DNA of 11,797 nt from Candidatus Pollutiaquabacter sp. Its GTDB lineage: Bacteria > Bacteroidota > Bacteroidia > AKYH767-A > 2013-40CM-41-45. Under the pieces are notes generated by a model. That model was not told the DNA's origin, made no database searches, and was given only the letters and a program-made list of their open reading frames with translations. The stretch covers positions 1 to 11,797 of the forward strand of contig CAINVI010000260.1 in assembly GCA_903854075.1 (NCBI GenBank). Reading direction: 5' to 3'. Below are positions 1-8,321 of this stretch, one piece after another. Each line of letters opens with the position of its first letter. The first letter of the stretch is position 1. Position numbers and translations under genes: made by a program.

Positions 1-1040
1 CAGCAGCACGTGTCTACAAACAAGGCTTCAGCGACAACCGTACGTTTTATGTGATTGGCAGCGATGGCGGATTACTTCCTGCCCCTATTGCCACCAACCG
101 CATGCTACTCTCCAACGGAGAACGTATCGAGATTCTAGTCGACTTTAGCGGTCCGGCACTTCCTCCGCTTACGCTGAAAAGCTACGCTACTGAAATGCCC
201 AATAATGTTCCCGGTAATCTGATGGGAATGATGGGCGGCAACGGTCCACTGGAAAGGGTTGATTTCGATATCATGGAGTTCCGGATCATTTCTCCTATTC
301 CCGGTGGCATTACATCAGTTCCTTCAACCTTGGTGCCGGTACAAACGTATGATTCAACCACTGCAAATCGCGTGCGGAATCGCACCATCACCGGTCAAGG
401 AATGGTGAACATGGGCAACTTTTATCTCGACGGTAGTCAGTATATCATGGGCTATTTCAACGACACCATTCGATTGGGTGACATTGAATTATGGTACGTG
501 ACCAACTCTTCGAACATTTCTCATCCAATGCACGTGCACGACGTTTCGTTTCGGATTCTTAGCCGAAACGGCGCAGTACCTCCGCCGGCAGAAAGCGGGT
601 ATAAAGACGTTTTCCATATTCTTCCCCAGGAAACTGTTTCCATTATCATGCGCTTTGAAGACTATGCTGACGACGGCGTTCCTTACATGTACCATTGCCA
701 TAATCTGGCACACGAAGACATGGGTATGATGACTTCCTTTATCGTAGTAGATACAATTTCAAGTACTATTGCCACAATAACCGATCGTCACACCATGGCG
801 ATTTATCCGAATCCAACGACCAAAGACTGGAACATCAGCGTTCCGCATGCGCACGGAGAAAACATTACTGTTACGATAACCGATGCGATCGGACGATTCA
901 TAAAAACTACCTCTACCATTGCCGCGCACGACGGAGCTATAATTCCGGCGGGTGAATTACGGGAGGGAATCTATCTATTGCACCTGCAAAAAGAAAGCGG
1001 CAGCGAGCAGGTTATCGTCGGCGTTAAAACAGAACAATAA
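1..1040 (+). CDS. Multicopper oxidase, 3' part, with T9SS sorting tail (5' end outside window)
   Basis: The reading frame is open from the first complete codon at position 3, so the gene begins upstream; the GTG at 51 is internal. The visible 345 residues cover the end of the second cupredoxin domain, the third cupredoxin domain and a C-terminal tail. The copper ligands of a multicopper oxidase are present: HPMHVH (visible residues 174-179, nt 522-539) and HCHNLAHEDMGM (231-242, nt 693-728). The latter supplies T2/T3 and T1 ligands including the axial Met, and its HEDxGMM form resembles CueO and bilirubin oxidase. From about residue 267 (IYPNPT, nt 801) a type A-like T9SS sorting domain follows, with the usual LxxGIYLLHL strand. 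By family, it would oxidise Cu(I), metals or phenolics using O2. By inference it is exported by Sec and then T9SS to the cell surface or medium. The substrate cannot be told from this part. Confidence 0.9.
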   Translation, partial: AARVYKQGFSDNRTFYVIGSDGGLLPAPIATNRMLLSNGERIEILVDFSGPALPPLTLKSYATEMPNNVPGNLMGMMGGNGPLERVDFDIMEFRIISPIPGGITSVPSTLVPVQTYDSTTANRVRNRTITGQGMVNMGNFYLDGSQYIMGYFNDTIRLGDIELWYVTNSSNISHPMHVHDVSFRILSRNGAVPPPAESGYKDVFHILPQETVSIIMRFEDYADDGVPYMYHCHNLAHEDMGMMTSFIVVDTISSTIATITDRHTMAIYPNPTTKDWNISVPHAHGENITVTITDAIGRFIKTTSTIAAHDGAIIPAGELREGIYLLHLQKESGSEQVIVGVKTEQ

Positions 1041-1051
1041 GAACAGGGAAA

Positions 1052-2521
1052 TTACCGGTGATAATTCGGTGCCTCTTTGACGATGGTTACATCGTGCGGG
1101 TGGCTTTCACGAACCCCGGCGGATGTGATGCGAATAAACGAAGCCTTCTGCAGTGCAGCGATATCTTTAGCGCCACAATACCCCATGGATGCACGGATGC
1201 CGCCAACCAGCTGGTAAATCTCTTCGGAAACATTTCCTTTGTACGGCACTCGACCGACAATACCTTCCGGAACCAACTTCTTCACGTCATCCGTTTGCGA
1301 CTGGAAGTAACGGTCTTTAGATCCTTCGCGCATCGCTTCGATGGAACCCATTCCGCGATAAGATTTAAATTTTCGGCCTTCGTAGATCATCGTCTCACCG
1401 GGAGATTCCTCTGTGCCGGCAAACAATGACCCCAACATCACCACATCAGCACCTGCAGCAATTGCTTTAGCAATATCTCCGCTGTACCGGATACCGCCAT
1501 CTGCAATCACGCCAACACCTGAACCCTTTAAAGCTTCCGCCACATTGTGTACGGCAGAGAATTGTGGAACTCCGATACCGGCAATTACGCGGGTTGTGCA
1601 GATGGATCCCGGACCTATACCGACTTTTACGGCATCTGCGCCCGCTTTAGCGAGATACTTAGCGGCTTCGGCAGTTGCGATATTTCCAACAATGACCGGA
1701 AGTTTCGGGAAGGATTTTTTCACTTTTTTCAGTACCTCTACAACACCTTTGGTATGTCCATGTGCTGTATCAATCGTGATGATATCAACGCCGGCTTCTA
1801 CCAATGCGGTGGCGCGCTCCAGCGAATCAGCGGTGACTCCAATGGCAGCACCAACGCGCAAACGACCTTTATCGTCTTTACAAGCACCGGGCCGCGATTT
1901 TATTTTTATGATATCCTTGTAGGTAATCAATCCGACCAGTCGACCTTTCTTGTCGACCACCGGCAGTTTTTCAATTTTGTATTGCTGAAGTATTTTCTCT
2001 GCCTCTTTTAGATCCTTTACACCGGTTGTTGTCACCAGTCTGTCCTTGGTCATGATCTGCTTCAACGGACGATCCATATTTTTTTCGAAGCGCAAATCAC
2101 GACTGGTACAAATCCCGACTAACACGCGGTCGTCATTAAGGATCGGAATACCGCCGATTCCTGAATTTTTCATGATGTTGTGCGCATCACGCACCAGCGC
2201 ATTTTCGGGTAAGGTCACCGGATCTGCTATCATTCCGCTCTCACTCCGCTTCACCTTACGCACTTGTGCAGCTTGTTGCTCAATAGATAGATTCTTGTGG
2301 AGCATTCCGATACCACCTTCCTGAGCAATAGCAATGGCCATTTCTGCTTCGGTCACCGTATCCATGGCTGCAGAAACAATGGGAATATTGAGCCGGATCG
2401 TAGCTGTGAGACGGGTAGATACATCCACGTTATTCGGAAGCACTTCCGAATAGGCAGGCACCAGTAAAACGTCGTCGTAAGTAAGGGATTCGCCTAAAAA
2501 ACGGCTTTTAGCAACTTTCAT
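1052..2521 (-). CDS. guaB: IMP dehydrogenase
   Basis: This enzyme makes XMP from IMP with NAD+, the committed step of guanine nucleotide synthesis in the cytosol. The protein is 489 residues, normal for the family. It opens with the typical LTYDDVLLVPAYS segment, has two CBS domains at about residues 95-210, and then the rest of the TIM barrel. The catalytic loop GIGPGSICTTR (301-311) contains the nucleophile Cys308. ADGGIRYSGD (340-349) is the phosphate-binding segment, and SKDRYFQ (401-407) is the mobile flap with the Arg-Tyr pair. I chose the ATG at 2519-2521. The longer frame starts with a TTG at 2552-2554 that lies inside the -7 promoter element TATCTTTG, so it could not be in the mRNA. 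The gene converges on the multicopper oxidase gene with an 11-base gap and appears to be transcribed alone. Confidence 0.97.
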   Translation of the reverse strand: MKVAKSRFLGESLTYDDVLLVPAYSEVLPNNVDVSTRLTATIRLNIPIVSAAMDTVTEAEMAIAIAQEGGIGMLHKNLSIEQQAAQVRKVKRSESGMIADPVTLPENALVRDAHNIMKNSGIGGIPILNDDRVLVGICTSRDLRFEKNMDRPLKQIMTKDRLVTTTGVKDLKEAEKILQQYKIEKLPVVDKKGRLVGLITYKDIIKIKSRPGACKDDKGRLRVGAAIGVTADSLERATALVEAGVDIITIDTAHGHTKGVVEVLKKVKKSFPKLPVIVGNIATAEAAKYLAKAGADAVKVGIGPGSICTTRVIAGIGVPQFSAVHNVAEALKGSGVGVIADGGIRYSGDIAKAIAAGADVVMLGSLFAGTEESPGETMIYEGRKFKSYRGMGSIEAMREGSKDRYFQSQTDDVKKLVPEGIVGRVPYKGNVSEEIYQLVGGIRASMGYCGAKDIAALQKASFIRITSAGVRESHPHDVTIVKEAPNYHR

Positions 2522-2551
2522 GGAAGCAATGGATGAGTAAAAAGTTGCACG

Positions 2552-2559
2552 CAAAGATA
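2552..2559 (-). promoter_or_regulatory. guaB promoter, -7 element TATCTTTG
   Basis: Read on the minus strand, TATCTTTG matches the Bacteroidota -7 consensus TAnnTTTG exactly. It sits 30 bases upstream of the chosen guaB ATG, which would give a leader of roughly 25 bases. A T-run (TTTTCC, minus strand 2584-2579) lies about 21 bases further upstream but is only a poor -33 element. The assignment is by consensus and position; no start site is known. Confidence 0.6.
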
Positions 2560-2580
2560 ATGAAAATCGGGGAATTCCGG

Positions 2581-2604
2581 AAAAGGCATTCGGCGAATGC
2601 TTTT
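2581..2604 (-). terminator. Hairpin terminator after the fibronectin-III-like gene
   Basis: A perfect 6-bp stem GCATTC/GAATGC with a 3-base loop (2586-2600) is flanked by AAAA on one side and TTTT on the other. On the minus strand it begins ten bases after the TAG stop at 2611-2613 and runs into CTTTT, as expected of an intrinsic terminator for the 2611-4653 gene. The flanking A and T runs make it symmetrical, so it could also stop any rightward transcription passing through guaB. It would insulate guaB from its upstream neighbour. Confidence 0.6.
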
Positions 2605-2610
2605 AGGTTG

Positions 2611-4653
2611 CTAACGGATCAGCGTCAAACGGCCCACACGCCGGAAAGTAGATCCGTCGGGTTGTTTTGACTGAATCAGATAAACATACACCGCTTCCGG
2701 CGCTTGTTCTCCATCGATCGATCCGTCCCAGCCAACTTGCGGATCCGTGGTAGAAAACAATGCTCTTCCCCAACGATCATAAATGATAAAGCTATAATCG
2801 TCATCGGCAACGAACAGCGGATACGGCCGGAAAATCTCGTTGAAGCCTCCGCCGGGATGAAATGCATTCGGAATAAACATAGCCGGCTGCTGCATCAGGC
2901 AAATCTCATTGGAATACGCACTGTCCAAAAAGAAATCCGGATTTCCCGGCGATTCAACCGCAGCTATTCTATAACAGAATTTTCCGTCGCTATAAAAATC
3001 ATCCAAGACCGAATCGGATAAAAATTGTAGGGATCCATTGGTGACGATCGCAATTGGATCCGGATCGACGATTCCGTTTATTGAACGAAAAACCAGGTAG
3101 CGGCTGACGCCTGTTGGCCACACACCGTAATCTGACCAGGACAATTCATTGGCTCCTTCCAGGGCTTCGCCGGTCAAGCGCACAGAACGACAAATGGCCG
3201 ATATTTTTACGCGGAGTCCGCAGGAATCCAGCGTTACTACCTGATAATAATATACCGTAGTACCGGTGGAAGGCACATTATCTGTAAACGAAATTGTTGA
3301 CGTGCCGTCAAATTCATAGGAGGCAACCGAACGGAAAGGACCTGCCTGATCTGTTGATCGTAATAATTCATAACCACTAACGACAGCGCTGGCATCCACG
3401 TTAGCCAAAACAAGAATCTGTGTGGAATTTAAAACAGACACTTTACGAATGGTACAAAAATCCGGTGGTGGAGGAAAAACGGGAACTATACAGAACCGGC
3501 TGGAGGTCGACGATCGAGCAGTACCGATTTCACGTACAACAATTCTGTAACAATAATCCGTCCCAGAATTCACCGTAGAGTCTACAAACAAGGTAGTCGA
3601 TGATGATCCGATGAGTTGTTCCGGACCACCGTTATCAGCACGATAAACTTCATAATTCACGGCAGTACCCCAATACGGATACGGATTCCAGGTCAGCGCC
3701 ACTGCTTTGGTACACAGCAGAAAATTCCCCTCCAGGTAAATGGTTGCATGTGGCTGGCTCTGCGCACTCGGATTACCGCAACTATCAACGGCAATGATTT
3801 CAAAAGCAGTCGACTCATCGGAAACATCCACGGAGGAAAAGAAAAAAGTCCCGTTATTTCCGAATACAGTATCTATCGGAGTCCAGATCGCACCGACACC
3901 CTGAAGTATTACGAAAGCCCGTGTATCCGGCGATGGATTTGCCGACCATCCGATGATTGCGTTACCCGATGTTCCGACTGTAACCGAGTCGAGCTCCGGA
4001 TATGCAGGCGGTTGCAGGTCACGAAATAGATCACCGTCAACATTAGATACCGAAACACAACCACTGATGTCCATGACTTCAATGCGATAATTGATAGTAT
4101 CATCGCAGATGGAAATCAAATCGCTATAAAGCATCGGATTGGGAGCGGTCAATGCATCCACAGAATCAATCCGGGTGAAAATGCCACGCGGATATTCACG
4201 GTAAATAACATAATCTTCCGAATGAGTGGCGATAAAGGGCTGATGCATGACATTCCATGCCAAGTTGGCAAATCCACTGCCGGGATTAAGTACCGACAAT
4301 TGAATAGCACGCACAGTATCGGAAACCAAATCCGGACCGCCGGAAAGTGACTTATACACAACAATGTACCAGGCGGGATTATTGGCTGCATTGGCGGTAA
4401 GATGTGTTTCTACAGTATCGTTAAAAAAGAACACACTATCGACCGATGAAAATGGCCCCGCTTGCGTCGTTGAATGCAAGAGATAATAACAACGAAAATC
4501 CGCTGAAGACAGCGAAGATCGATCCCAGGTCACCGTGACATCACCGGCGGTACCGATACTGAGGCAGCGGATGTGAAAAGACTGACCGCTGGCCATCAAA
4601 ATGGATAGCCAGAAAAGAATAAATCCGGGCAGAAATTGTTGTGACAGTTTCAC
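2611..4653 (-). CDS. Secreted protein of six fibronectin-III-like modules with type B T9SS sorting domain
   Basis: The 680-residue product starts with a signal peptide (MKLSQQ, then a hydrophobic stretch to about residue 20, with probable cleavage near ASG-Q at 21-24). The body consists of six beta-rich modules of about 95 residues, each with a tryptophan or equivalent strand (VTVTWDRS 39-46, LAWNV 131-135, IIGWSA 233-238, ALTWNP 319-324, ILVLANV 413-419, ELSWSD 503-508) followed by a YxxYR-like strand. The last 90 residues are a gliding-motility/CHU-type C-terminal domain: FIPNAFHPGG (593-602), YDRWGRALF (625-633) and GWDG (641-644). The known role of this domain is to direct secretion and cell-surface attachment through T9SS. 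An adhesive or surface-structural role is likely, but no enzymatic domain is seen. The start is GTG at 4651-4653; an in-frame TAG three codons upstream excludes a longer protein, and a later start would remove the signal peptide. Confidence 0.85.
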   Translation of the reverse strand: MKLSQQFLPGFILFWLSILMASGQSFHIRCLSIGTAGDVTVTWDRSSLSSADFRCYYLLHSTTQAGPFSSVDSVFFFNDTVETHLTANAANNPAWYIVVYKSLSGGPDLVSDTVRAIQLSVLNPGSGFANLAWNVMHQPFIATHSEDYVIYREYPRGIFTRIDSVDALTAPNPMLYSDLISICDDTINYRIEVMDISGCVSVSNVDGDLFRDLQPPAYPELDSVTVGTSGNAIIGWSANPSPDTRAFVILQGVGAIWTPIDTVFGNNGTFFFSSVDVSDESTAFEIIAVDSCGNPSAQSQPHATIYLEGNFLLCTKAVALTWNPYPYWGTAVNYEVYRADNGGPEQLIGSSSTTLFVDSTVNSGTDYCYRIVVREIGTARSSTSSRFCIVPVFPPPPDFCTIRKVSVLNSTQILVLANVDASAVVSGYELLRSTDQAGPFRSVASYEFDGTSTISFTDNVPSTGTTVYYYQVVTLDSCGLRVKISAICRSVRLTGEALEGANELSWSDYGVWPTGVSRYLVFRSINGIVDPDPIAIVTNGSLQFLSDSVLDDFYSDGKFCYRIAAVESPGNPDFFLDSAYSNEICLMQQPAMFIPNAFHPGGGFNEIFRPYPLFVADDDYSFIIYDRWGRALFSTTDPQVGWDGSIDGEQAPEAVYVYLIQSKQPDGSTFRRVGRLTLIR

Positions 4654-4659
4654 GAAATG

Positions 4660-4690
4660 CTAAAATAAGGCCTGAGCTTTCCTGTTCCAA
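4660..4690 (-). promoter_or_regulatory. Possible promoter of the fibronectin-III-like gene
   Basis: On the minus strand a TTG (4690-4688) is followed 20 bases later by TATTTTAG (4667-4660). The latter matches the Bacteroidota -7 consensus TAnnTTTG at all but one fixed position. The -7 element lies 6 bases before the GTG start, so the transcript would be nearly leaderless or start very close to the codon. The motif is imperfect and read-through from the M16 operon is an alternative. Confidence 0.35.
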
Positions 4691-5986
4691 TCATTTTACG
4701 CCAACCACCAATTCGTAAAGGTCAGCGCGATCGTAGTATTTACGGGCCAAATCACGCATTTCTTCCGGTCCGATGGTCTCCAGCGTATGCAGGTAGTTGC
4801 GGTAATATGAATAATCTAAACCGCTTAAGAACAATGATTTAAACCTATCCAAAAGAGCAAACGGTCCATCAATTCCTTTCAAAAAGGAGCCCAGCATGTA
4901 ATTCCGAACCATTTGCAGTTCCTCTTCGCCGATCAGCTCATGACGGAGAAGTTCAATTTCCTTATAAATTTCCTCCAGGGCAGCAGCTGTAACATCCGCC
5001 CCTACTTCAGTAGAAATAAAGAAATAGCCGGCTTGTTTCAAAGAGACCATCGCAGAGCCAATGCCGTACGTATACCCTTTATCTTCCCGAATATTAGACA
5101 TCAAGCGTGAACCGAAATAACCTCCGAGCACGGTATTCAGCACAGCGAGTCCGGGATAATCCGCATGTTCCCGTGTGATCATGGGACGTCCTATACGGAT
5201 GGCCGATTGCAACGCACCATCTTTATGAATGTAATGCTGACGATCCGCTACTGCGGTGATAGCGCCCATTTCACCGTGCTCCGTACTAGTAGACATCCAA
5301 CCGTTGTCTCCGAAATTCTGTTCCAGCAACTCAAACGTAGTAGGATACACTTTTCCAGCAACAAGTATTGTACAGTTCTCAGCGGTGTAATGCTGCCTGT
5401 GATAAGCCGACAGTAAAGTCGATTCCAGCTTCCCATAATCATCCGGCTGCACGAAATAGCCGTACGGATGCTGATTACCAAATAACAATTGATTGAATTT
5501 TCGGCGTGCAATTGAATTGACGCGCTCGTTCTCCACGACAAGCCGTTGCTGCTGCTTGGAAACGTAAACCTGCAATTCTGATGCTGGGTAGGCAGCTTCG
5601 GTCAACACCTCTCGCACTACAGGAAGCGTTTTGGCCAGGTGTTTATTCAAGGTATACAAAACGATCGAACAGGCATCGCTGGATTCTTCCGTTTCCAGAA
5701 ACGCACCATAATCGTCCACCAGCTGAGCAATTTCCAGCGCGGAATGACGAGACGTTCCTTCGGTGATCAGCCGATTAGCCGTAGAAGAAACTAACGGCTG
5801 TGCCAGGGAAAACGATTTATTCTCAAAAAGAAATTCAATTCGGACAAGGTCCTGAAATCCGGCATTCACGGAATAAACGGCCACACCATTAGACAGGCGG
5901 CTGCTTTCCGCCTCTTGCACAGAAAGATTGCGAACCGGTTTCGAATCGGGAGTCGTCGTACGGTTGGGTTGAAGTAGTTGAGTCAT
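4691..5986 (-). CDS. M16 family peptidase-like protein, non-catalytic subunit
   Basis: The 431-residue product has the two-domain M16 fold pattern but lacks the zinc site. Where active members carry HxxEH, this protein has STANR (residues 68-72), directly before a recognisable LITEGTSR segment that matches the family's MLFKGT-R region. The second half keeps the substrate-binding Arg/Tyr region, seen as SRLMSNIREDKGYTYG (293-308). This is the known pattern of beta or partner subunits in bacterial M16B heterodimers, as in mitochondrial processing peptidase. It begins 14 bases after the stop of the catalytic gene, in the same direction, so the two should be co-translated and form one complex (inference). 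There is no obvious signal peptide, which suggests the cytosol. Confidence 0.88.
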   Translation of the reverse strand: MTQLLQPNRTTTPDSKPVRNLSVQEAESSRLSNGVAVYSVNAGFQDLVRIEFLFENKSFSLAQPLVSSTANRLITEGTSRHSALEIAQLVDDYGAFLETEESSDACSIVLYTLNKHLAKTLPVVREVLTEAAYPASELQVYVSKQQQRLVVENERVNSIARRKFNQLLFGNQHPYGYFVQPDDYGKLESTLLSAYHRQHYTAENCTILVAGKVYPTTFELLEQNFGDNGWMSTSTEHGEMGAITAVADRQHYIHKDGALQSAIRIGRPMITREHADYPGLAVLNTVLGGYFGSRLMSNIREDKGYTYGIGSAMVSLKQAGYFFISTEVGADVTAAALEEIYKEIELLRHELIGEEELQMVRNYMLGSFLKGIDGPFALLDRFKSLFLSGLDYSYYRNYLHTLETIGPEEMRDLARKYYDRADLYELVVGVK

Positions 5987-6000
5987 ACTGGCGAGAGGAA

Positions 6001-7239
6001 TCAGTTCATGGATAAATAATGCAAGACGGAAGAATTCTCCTTGCGGAAAACGGACTTGGCAGCGTGCAGGATATCCTCACGCTTGACGGCAGCATACAGT
6101 TTCATTTCCGTGTTGGCCAGATTGGCATCGCCCATATAGTCGGCAATGGCGAGCGCCAACGCGCGTCCGGAAAGATCTGTTTCGGAGAATTCAATCGTCG
6201 ACTCCACTTTATTCTTGGCGCGGTCCAACTCGCTTTCACTGACCAGTTCATCCGCTATACGCTGCAGCTCCTGGTAAATCGCATTTTCAGCTTCATCCAT
6301 GGCGATTCCTTTTATGAGCTTCCCTTCCACCACTACCAATCCCTTATCAAAATCACCGGTCAAGTAGGCTGAGATATCGCTAAATAATTTTTTCTCCTTA
6401 ACAAGCTGATTATACAATCGCGACGACTTACCGCGCGACAATACGTCTGTCATCAGATCGGTCGCATAGAATTCAGCATCTGTTCGTGCGCAGGCATGAT
6501 AAGCGATATAAATCGAGTCAAAAGGAATATCGCGATGCACCGTGAGTTCACGGGCCTCTTGCTGTTCCGGCTCTGACGGATACGGATGACGCTCGCCCAT
6601 AGAACGTTTGATCGATCCGAACCATTTTTCAGCGAGCGGCAGTACATCATCCTTCTTTACACCGCCGGCCACTACGAGAATAGCATTATCCGGCGCATAG
6701 TACCGGTAGAAAAACTCACGCACATCTTCCAGTGTGGCTTGTTCGATATGAGCCACTTCTTTTCCAATCGTAGCCCATTGATAAGGATGATTTTTATAGG
6801 CCAGCGGCCTCAGGAGCAACCACACATCACCGTACGGCTGGTTAAGATAACGTTGTTTGAATTCCTCGATGACAACTTGCCGTTGTACCTCCAGACTTTT
6901 TTCTGAAAACGCGAGACTCAACATACGGTCACTTTCCAGCCAGAACGCAGTTTCCAGGTTATTGGCCGGGAGTGTACAGTAATAGTTAGTGATATCGTTG
7001 TTGGTAAACGCGTTATTATCGCCACCGGCTATCTGTAAGGGCCCGTCGTATTCCGGAATATTCACAGAACCACCGAACATCAGATGTTCAAAGAGGTGTG
7101 CAAAGCCGGTACGCGACGGATCTTCATCGCGTGCGCCTACTTTATACAATAGATTTACGGTAGCTAAAGGCGTCGATGGATCTTCGTGGACAATCAACGG
7201 AAGTCCGTTGGAGAGCACATGTTTGGTGAATTGTATCAT
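6001..7239 (-). CDS. M16 family zinc metallopeptidase, catalytic subunit
   Basis: The 412-residue protein carries the inverted zinc motif HLFEH (residues 48-52): His48 and His52 bind zinc and Glu51 is the general base. The third ligand is Glu125 or Glu126 in VVIEEFKQRY, about 73 residues later, as usual for the family. The adjacent LMFGGS and NNAFTNNDITNYY segments are also typical of M16B enzymes. The second domain has SSRLYNQLVKEK (272-283), corresponding to the substrate-binding Arg region. These enzymes cleave peptides or unfolded proteins in a closed chamber formed by two subunits. The neighbouring 4691-5986 gene supplies the likely second subunit. No signal peptide is seen at the start (MIQFTKHVLSNG), so it probably acts in the cytosol. 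The natural substrate is unknown. The gene is first in a two-gene operon with its own promoter. Confidence 0.93.
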   Translation of the reverse strand: MIQFTKHVLSNGLPLIVHEDPSTPLATVNLLYKVGARDEDPSRTGFAHLFEHLMFGGSVNIPEYDGPLQIAGGDNNAFTNNDITNYYCTLPANNLETAFWLESDRMLSLAFSEKSLEVQRQVVIEEFKQRYLNQPYGDVWLLLRPLAYKNHPYQWATIGKEVAHIEQATLEDVREFFYRYYAPDNAILVVAGGVKKDDVLPLAEKWFGSIKRSMGERHPYPSEPEQQEARELTVHRDIPFDSIYIAYHACARTDAEFYATDLMTDVLSRGKSSRLYNQLVKEKKLFSDISAYLTGDFDKGLVVVEGKLIKGIAMDEAENAIYQELQRIADELVSESELDRAKNKVESTIEFSETDLSGRALALAIADYMGDANLANTEMKLYAAVKREDILHAAKSVFRKENSSVLHYLSMN

Positions 7240-7255
7240 GATTGGTCAGCTAAAG

Positions 7256-7263
7256 CAAAGGTA
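7256..7263 (-). promoter_or_regulatory. Promoter of the M16 peptidase operon, -7 element TACCTTTG
   Basis: On the minus strand TACCTTTG matches TAnnTTTG exactly. It lies 16 bases upstream of the ATG of the catalytic subunit gene, in the gap after the flavoprotein gene. No good TTG/TTTG element is found at the expected 19-base spacing; the nearest, TTGG, is about 15 bases away. Confidence 0.6.
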
Positions 7264-7342
7264 CGGCGTAAGAGCAACCAATTACCCTTTCTACTAACGC
7301 AGAACCTCAGCAGTTATTGACAATCCGATTGAATAGTATTGA

Positions 7343-8302
7343 TCAGCGTGCTCCTGAAAAAGCAGCACACAGCTGATTACCGGCGTTAGTAAACTCCTGC
7401 CAAATTTCACTGACAATCGTTCCGGCTGGTTTTACATCTCGAACCAACGCAGCAATTTGCCCTATTTCCAGTTCACCTTCTTCCAAATCACCCTCAAACA
7501 TGCCCTTTTTGGCACGGGCTCTACCCAGGAGCTCTTTCAATGCTACATCATCGGCACCAAGGGCTTCTGCCTGCTCAACAGCCCGGGAGAATGCATTGGC
7601 CATTAACCGAACAGGAGTCAATTTTTTCAAAAGTAATTTGGTTTCACCTTCGGCGGAGGTCACCACGCGGTGCTTAAAGGCCTCGTGGGCGGAGGATTCG
7701 ACAGAAGCTACAAAGCGCGTTCCCAGTTGGACAGCTTCTGCGCCTAAGGCAAATGCCGCTAACATACCTTTTCCATCGGCAATTCCGCCGGCAGCAATCA
7801 AGGGAAGTGCTGTTGCTTTACGAATCAGCGGTATCAGAACCATGGTTGTTGTTTCTTCACGGCCGTTATGACCACCTGCCTCGAATCCTTCAGCCACCAG
7901 CGCATCGACACCGGCTTTTTCTGCTTTGGCGGCAAACTTTGAGTTTGCAATAACATGCACCACAATAATATCGTGCTGCTTAAGAAAACTTGTCCATGTG
8001 GCAGGATTTCCGGCAGAGGTGAAAACAATTTTTACGCCCTCTTCCACAATTGTTTTCATGTGCTGTTCTACGTCCGGATACAGCAAAGGAATGTTTACAG
8101 CAAAGGGCTTGTCTGTTGCCGCTTTACAACGTCGAACCTGTTCCCGAAAAACATCCGGATACATGGATCCGGCGCCGATAATACCAAGTCCTCCCGCATT
8201 ACTTACAGCGGCCGCCAATTCCCATCCACTGCACCAAATCATGCCCGCCTGAATGATGGGATACTGAATATCAAATAGTTTCGTAATCCTGGTGGAAAAC
8301 AT
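7343..8302 (-). CDS. Nitronate monooxygenase / FabK-like FMN flavoprotein
   Basis: The 319-residue TIM-barrel protein has the family's FMN-binding signature. It opens with YPIIQAGM (14-21), where the barrel begins. EAGGHNG (141-147) holds His145, the position of the catalytic His in class I nitronate monooxygenases. LIAAGGIADG (168-177) and VQLGTRF (191-197) are the phosphate-binding loops. The family includes nitronate monooxygenase, which oxidises alkyl nitronates with O2, and the enoyl-ACP reductase FabK, which has a very similar EsGGHxG motif. I favour nitronate monooxygenase but cannot separate the two here. The frame can be extended to 8440, but the ATG at 8300-8302 is preferred because the family N-terminus (MFSTRITKLFDIQYPI) begins there. 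The extension would overlap the divergent neighbour and cover its own promoter. Confidence 0.88.
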   Translation of the reverse strand: MFSTRITKLFDIQYPIIQAGMIWCSGWELAAAVSNAGGLGIIGAGSMYPDVFREQVRRCKAATDKPFAVNIPLLYPDVEQHMKTIVEEGVKIVFTSAGNPATWTSFLKQHDIIVVHVIANSKFAAKAEKAGVDALVAEGFEAGGHNGREETTTMVLIPLIRKATALPLIAAGGIADGKGMLAAFALGAEAVQLGTRFVASVESSAHEAFKHRVVTSAEGETKLLLKKLTPVRLMANAFSRAVEQAEALGADDVALKELLGRARAKKGMFEGDLEEGELEIGQIAALVRDVKPAGTIVSEIWQEFTNAGNQLCAAFSGAR

Positions 8303-8321
8303 ATCCGGTAGAAATGTAAGT

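Noticed and set aside
1038..1075. Possible terminator between the multicopper oxidase and guaB
   Set aside because: Only a 4-bp ACCG/CGGT pairing is visible, inside guaB, with no T-run.
1413..2011. Plus-strand open frames of 154-169 codons inside guaB
   Set aside because: They are antisense to a clearly conserved enzyme and their translations show no domain features or start signals.
2522..2554. Eleven-residue N-terminal extension of guaB from a TTG
   Set aside because: The TTG is part of the -7 promoter element TATCTTTG, and the extension matches nothing typical of IMP dehydrogenase.
7317..7334. Inverted repeat CAATCCGATTG after the flavoprotein gene as a terminator
   Set aside because: The arms leave only a one-base centre, so no stable hairpin can form, and there is no T-run behind it on the minus strand.
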